DNA of 6,493 nucleotides, taken from contig CALBTQ010000220.1 in the NCBI GenBank assembly GCA_937967875.1, positions 1-6,493 on the forward strand, in the 5' to 3' direction. Below the pieces are notes generated by a model. It was not told where the DNA came from, ran no database searches, and saw only the letters and a program-made list of their open reading frames with translations. The translations under genes and the position numbers were made by a program. This DNA comes from an uncultured Pseudomonadota bacterium. Its GTDB lineage: Bacteria > Lernaellota > Lernaellaia > Lernaellales > Lernaellaceae. Below are positions 5,418 through 6,493 of this stretch, piece after piece (within the stretch, counting starts at the first letter, position 1; each line of letters begins with the position of its first letter).

Positions 5418-6493
5418 ATGAAATCAGCCAGTCGCATTTTGATTTTCGAAGGGTTGGCGCTGTTCGTCTTCGCCGCCCTGGCCCTGTTCTTCACCGGCCT
5501 GACCACGCTGTATCCCATCGTCTTCGGCGGCATCGGTTTGCTGAGCCTGGTGATCGGCTTCGCCATCGACTTCAACTCGATCCTCGAAGGCTTCAGCCAA
5601 CGCACCGCCCGCTACGGCACCAACGCCGTGCTGTACACGGTGATCTTCCTGGGCATCCTCGCCGCGCTCAATTACCTGGGCCACAGCTACAACAAGGACT
5701 TCGACTTGACCAAAGCCGGCGTCAACACGCTGTCGGAACAAACGAAAAACGTCGTGGCCAACCTGCCCGACGGCGCGCGGTTGGTCGGCTTTTTCAAGGC
5801 GGCCGAAGCCTATGAGTTCAAAAAACTCGCGCAGCGCTACGCGGCCCTGGGCGACAAGGTCGAATACGAGATCATCGATCCGGACCTGCATCCGGAACTG
5901 GTGAAGAACTTCGCGATCACCGAACGCGGCGCGGTCGCCGTCGTCTGCCAGGAGCGCACGAACATCACCATGGACGTCAGCGAGCAGGGCCTGACCACCG
6001 CGTTGCTCAAGGTCAGCCAGCAGGCCGCGGGCATCACCTATTACCTGGAAGGCCACGGCGAAGTGCCGCTGGACGGCAAGGAAGAGCGCGGCTTCGCCCT
6101 GCTCAAGGAAGGTCTGACCAACGAGAATATCCCGGTGCAGCCGCTGCTGTTGCTGACCGCCGGCAAGATCCCCGAAGACGCGGCGATGATCATCGTCAAC
6201 GGCCCGACCAACGCGCTGCTGCCCGAGGAAATTCAACTGCTGCGCGCCTACCTGGAAAACGGCGGGCGGTTGCTGGTCATGCTCGATCCGACCGCCGCCA
6301 CCGGCCTCGAGGAGTTGCTGGCCGAATACGGCATCAAGGTCGACAACGACGTGGTCGTCGAAAAACAGATGCGCCTGTTCGAGGGCGCGGTGATGGGCTT
6401 CGATCCGTTGATTCAGGATTACGGCATCCACGAAATCACCAAGGCGTTGGGCGAAAATCCCACGCTGATGCACTTTGCCCGCTCGCTGACCAT
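5418..6493 (+). CDS. GldG-like auxiliary subunit of the ABC transporter (truncated at window edge)
   Basis: The frame is open from ATG5418 to the window end (358 residues visible, C-terminus missing). Hydrophobic segments at about residues 8-26, 30-51 and 69-88 anchor the protein. After them comes the family marker DLTKAGVNTLSEQTKNVV (96-113), then the large soluble domain of the ABC-type uncharacterised transport (GldG) family, with YYLEGHGEVPL (208-218), MIIVNGPTNALLPEEIQLL (257-275) and YLENGGRLLVMLDP (278-291), a glutamine-amidotransferase-like fold. In this family the domain is thought to lie outside the cytoplasmic membrane and to assist the GldA/F complex; its exact role is unknown. 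Normal members run to roughly 450-600 residues and end in a C-terminal membrane helix, so part of the protein lies beyond the window. GGAGG at 5407-5411, overlapping the permease end, is six bases before the start. Confidence 0.92.
   Translation, partial: MKSASRILIFEGLALFVFAALALFFTGLTTLYPIVFGGIGLLSLVIGFAIDFNSILEGFSQRTARYGTNAVLYTVIFLGILAALNYLGHSYNKDFDLTKAGVNTLSEQTKNVVANLPDGARLVGFFKAAEAYEFKKLAQRYAALGDKVEYEIIDPDLHPELVKNFAITERGAVAVVCQERTNITMDVSEQGLTTALLKVSQQAAGITYYLEGHGEVPLDGKEERGFALLKEGLTNENIPVQPLLLLTAGKIPEDAAMIIVNGPTNALLPEEIQLLRAYLENGGRLLVMLDPTAATGLEELLAEYGIKVDNDVVVEKQMRLFEGAVMGFDPLIQDYGIHEITKALGENPTLMHFARSLT

Noticed and set aside
5424..6473. Minus-strand open frame (349 codons) opposite the GldG-like gene
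   Set aside because: Antisense shadow of a well-recognised coding region, with biased composition and no motifs.

Overview
The window looks like a chromosomal segment of a GC-rich, double-membraned (Gram-negative-type) bacterium. The signs are lipoprotein signal peptides, a very Asp-rich stalk after a lipobox cysteine, and a gliding-type ABC module. The stalk style (Asp-Asp-Asp-Thr/Leu repeats) suggests an environmental deltaproteobacterial- or myxobacterial-like lineage, but the sequence alone does not fix the taxon. There are seven protein genes in two divergent blocks, and no rRNA, tRNA, CRISPR array, transposase or phage gene. No gene-free stretch exceeds 300 bases; the longest is the 183-base divergent spacer at 3525-3707.

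Left block (minus strand, read from right to left): a small lipoprotein of unknown function (3524-3144), a compact gingipain-like C25 cysteine-peptidase lipoprotein on an Asp-rich stalk (3106-1748), and a CPBP-family membrane metalloprotease whose start overlaps the C25 stop by 14 bases (1761-1000). After a 93-155 base gap comes the N-terminal part of a secreted protein with an FTP/PepSY-type propeptide (845 to the window edge), probably a thermolysin/fungalysin-like metalloprotease zymogen. The first three are probably one transcript; the fourth may have its own promoter. The theme is envelope and extracellular proteolysis.

Right block (plus strand): a tightly packed GldA/GldF/GldG-like ABC transporter operon. 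It has an ATPase (3708-4625), a six-helix ABC-2 permease (4641-5414) and a GldG-like membrane-anchored auxiliary subunit (5418 to the window edge, truncated). Family resemblance is clear; the substrate and any link to gliding are not.

Points worth a second look: (1) the secreted protein's best ribosome-binding site and ATG (906) are out of frame with its coding sequence, and a short AGAT tetranucleotide tract lies between them, inside the signal-peptide region; (2) a 30-base inverted repeat (12 of 14 arm positions matching) sits just after a perfect TTGACA box upstream of the ABC operon and looks like an operator; (3) nine 15-base tandem repeats encode the Asp-rich stalk of the C25 lipoprotein; (4) three genes of different protease classes lie in a row. 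I see no clearly new defence or mobile system; the protease cluster is the most unusual feature.
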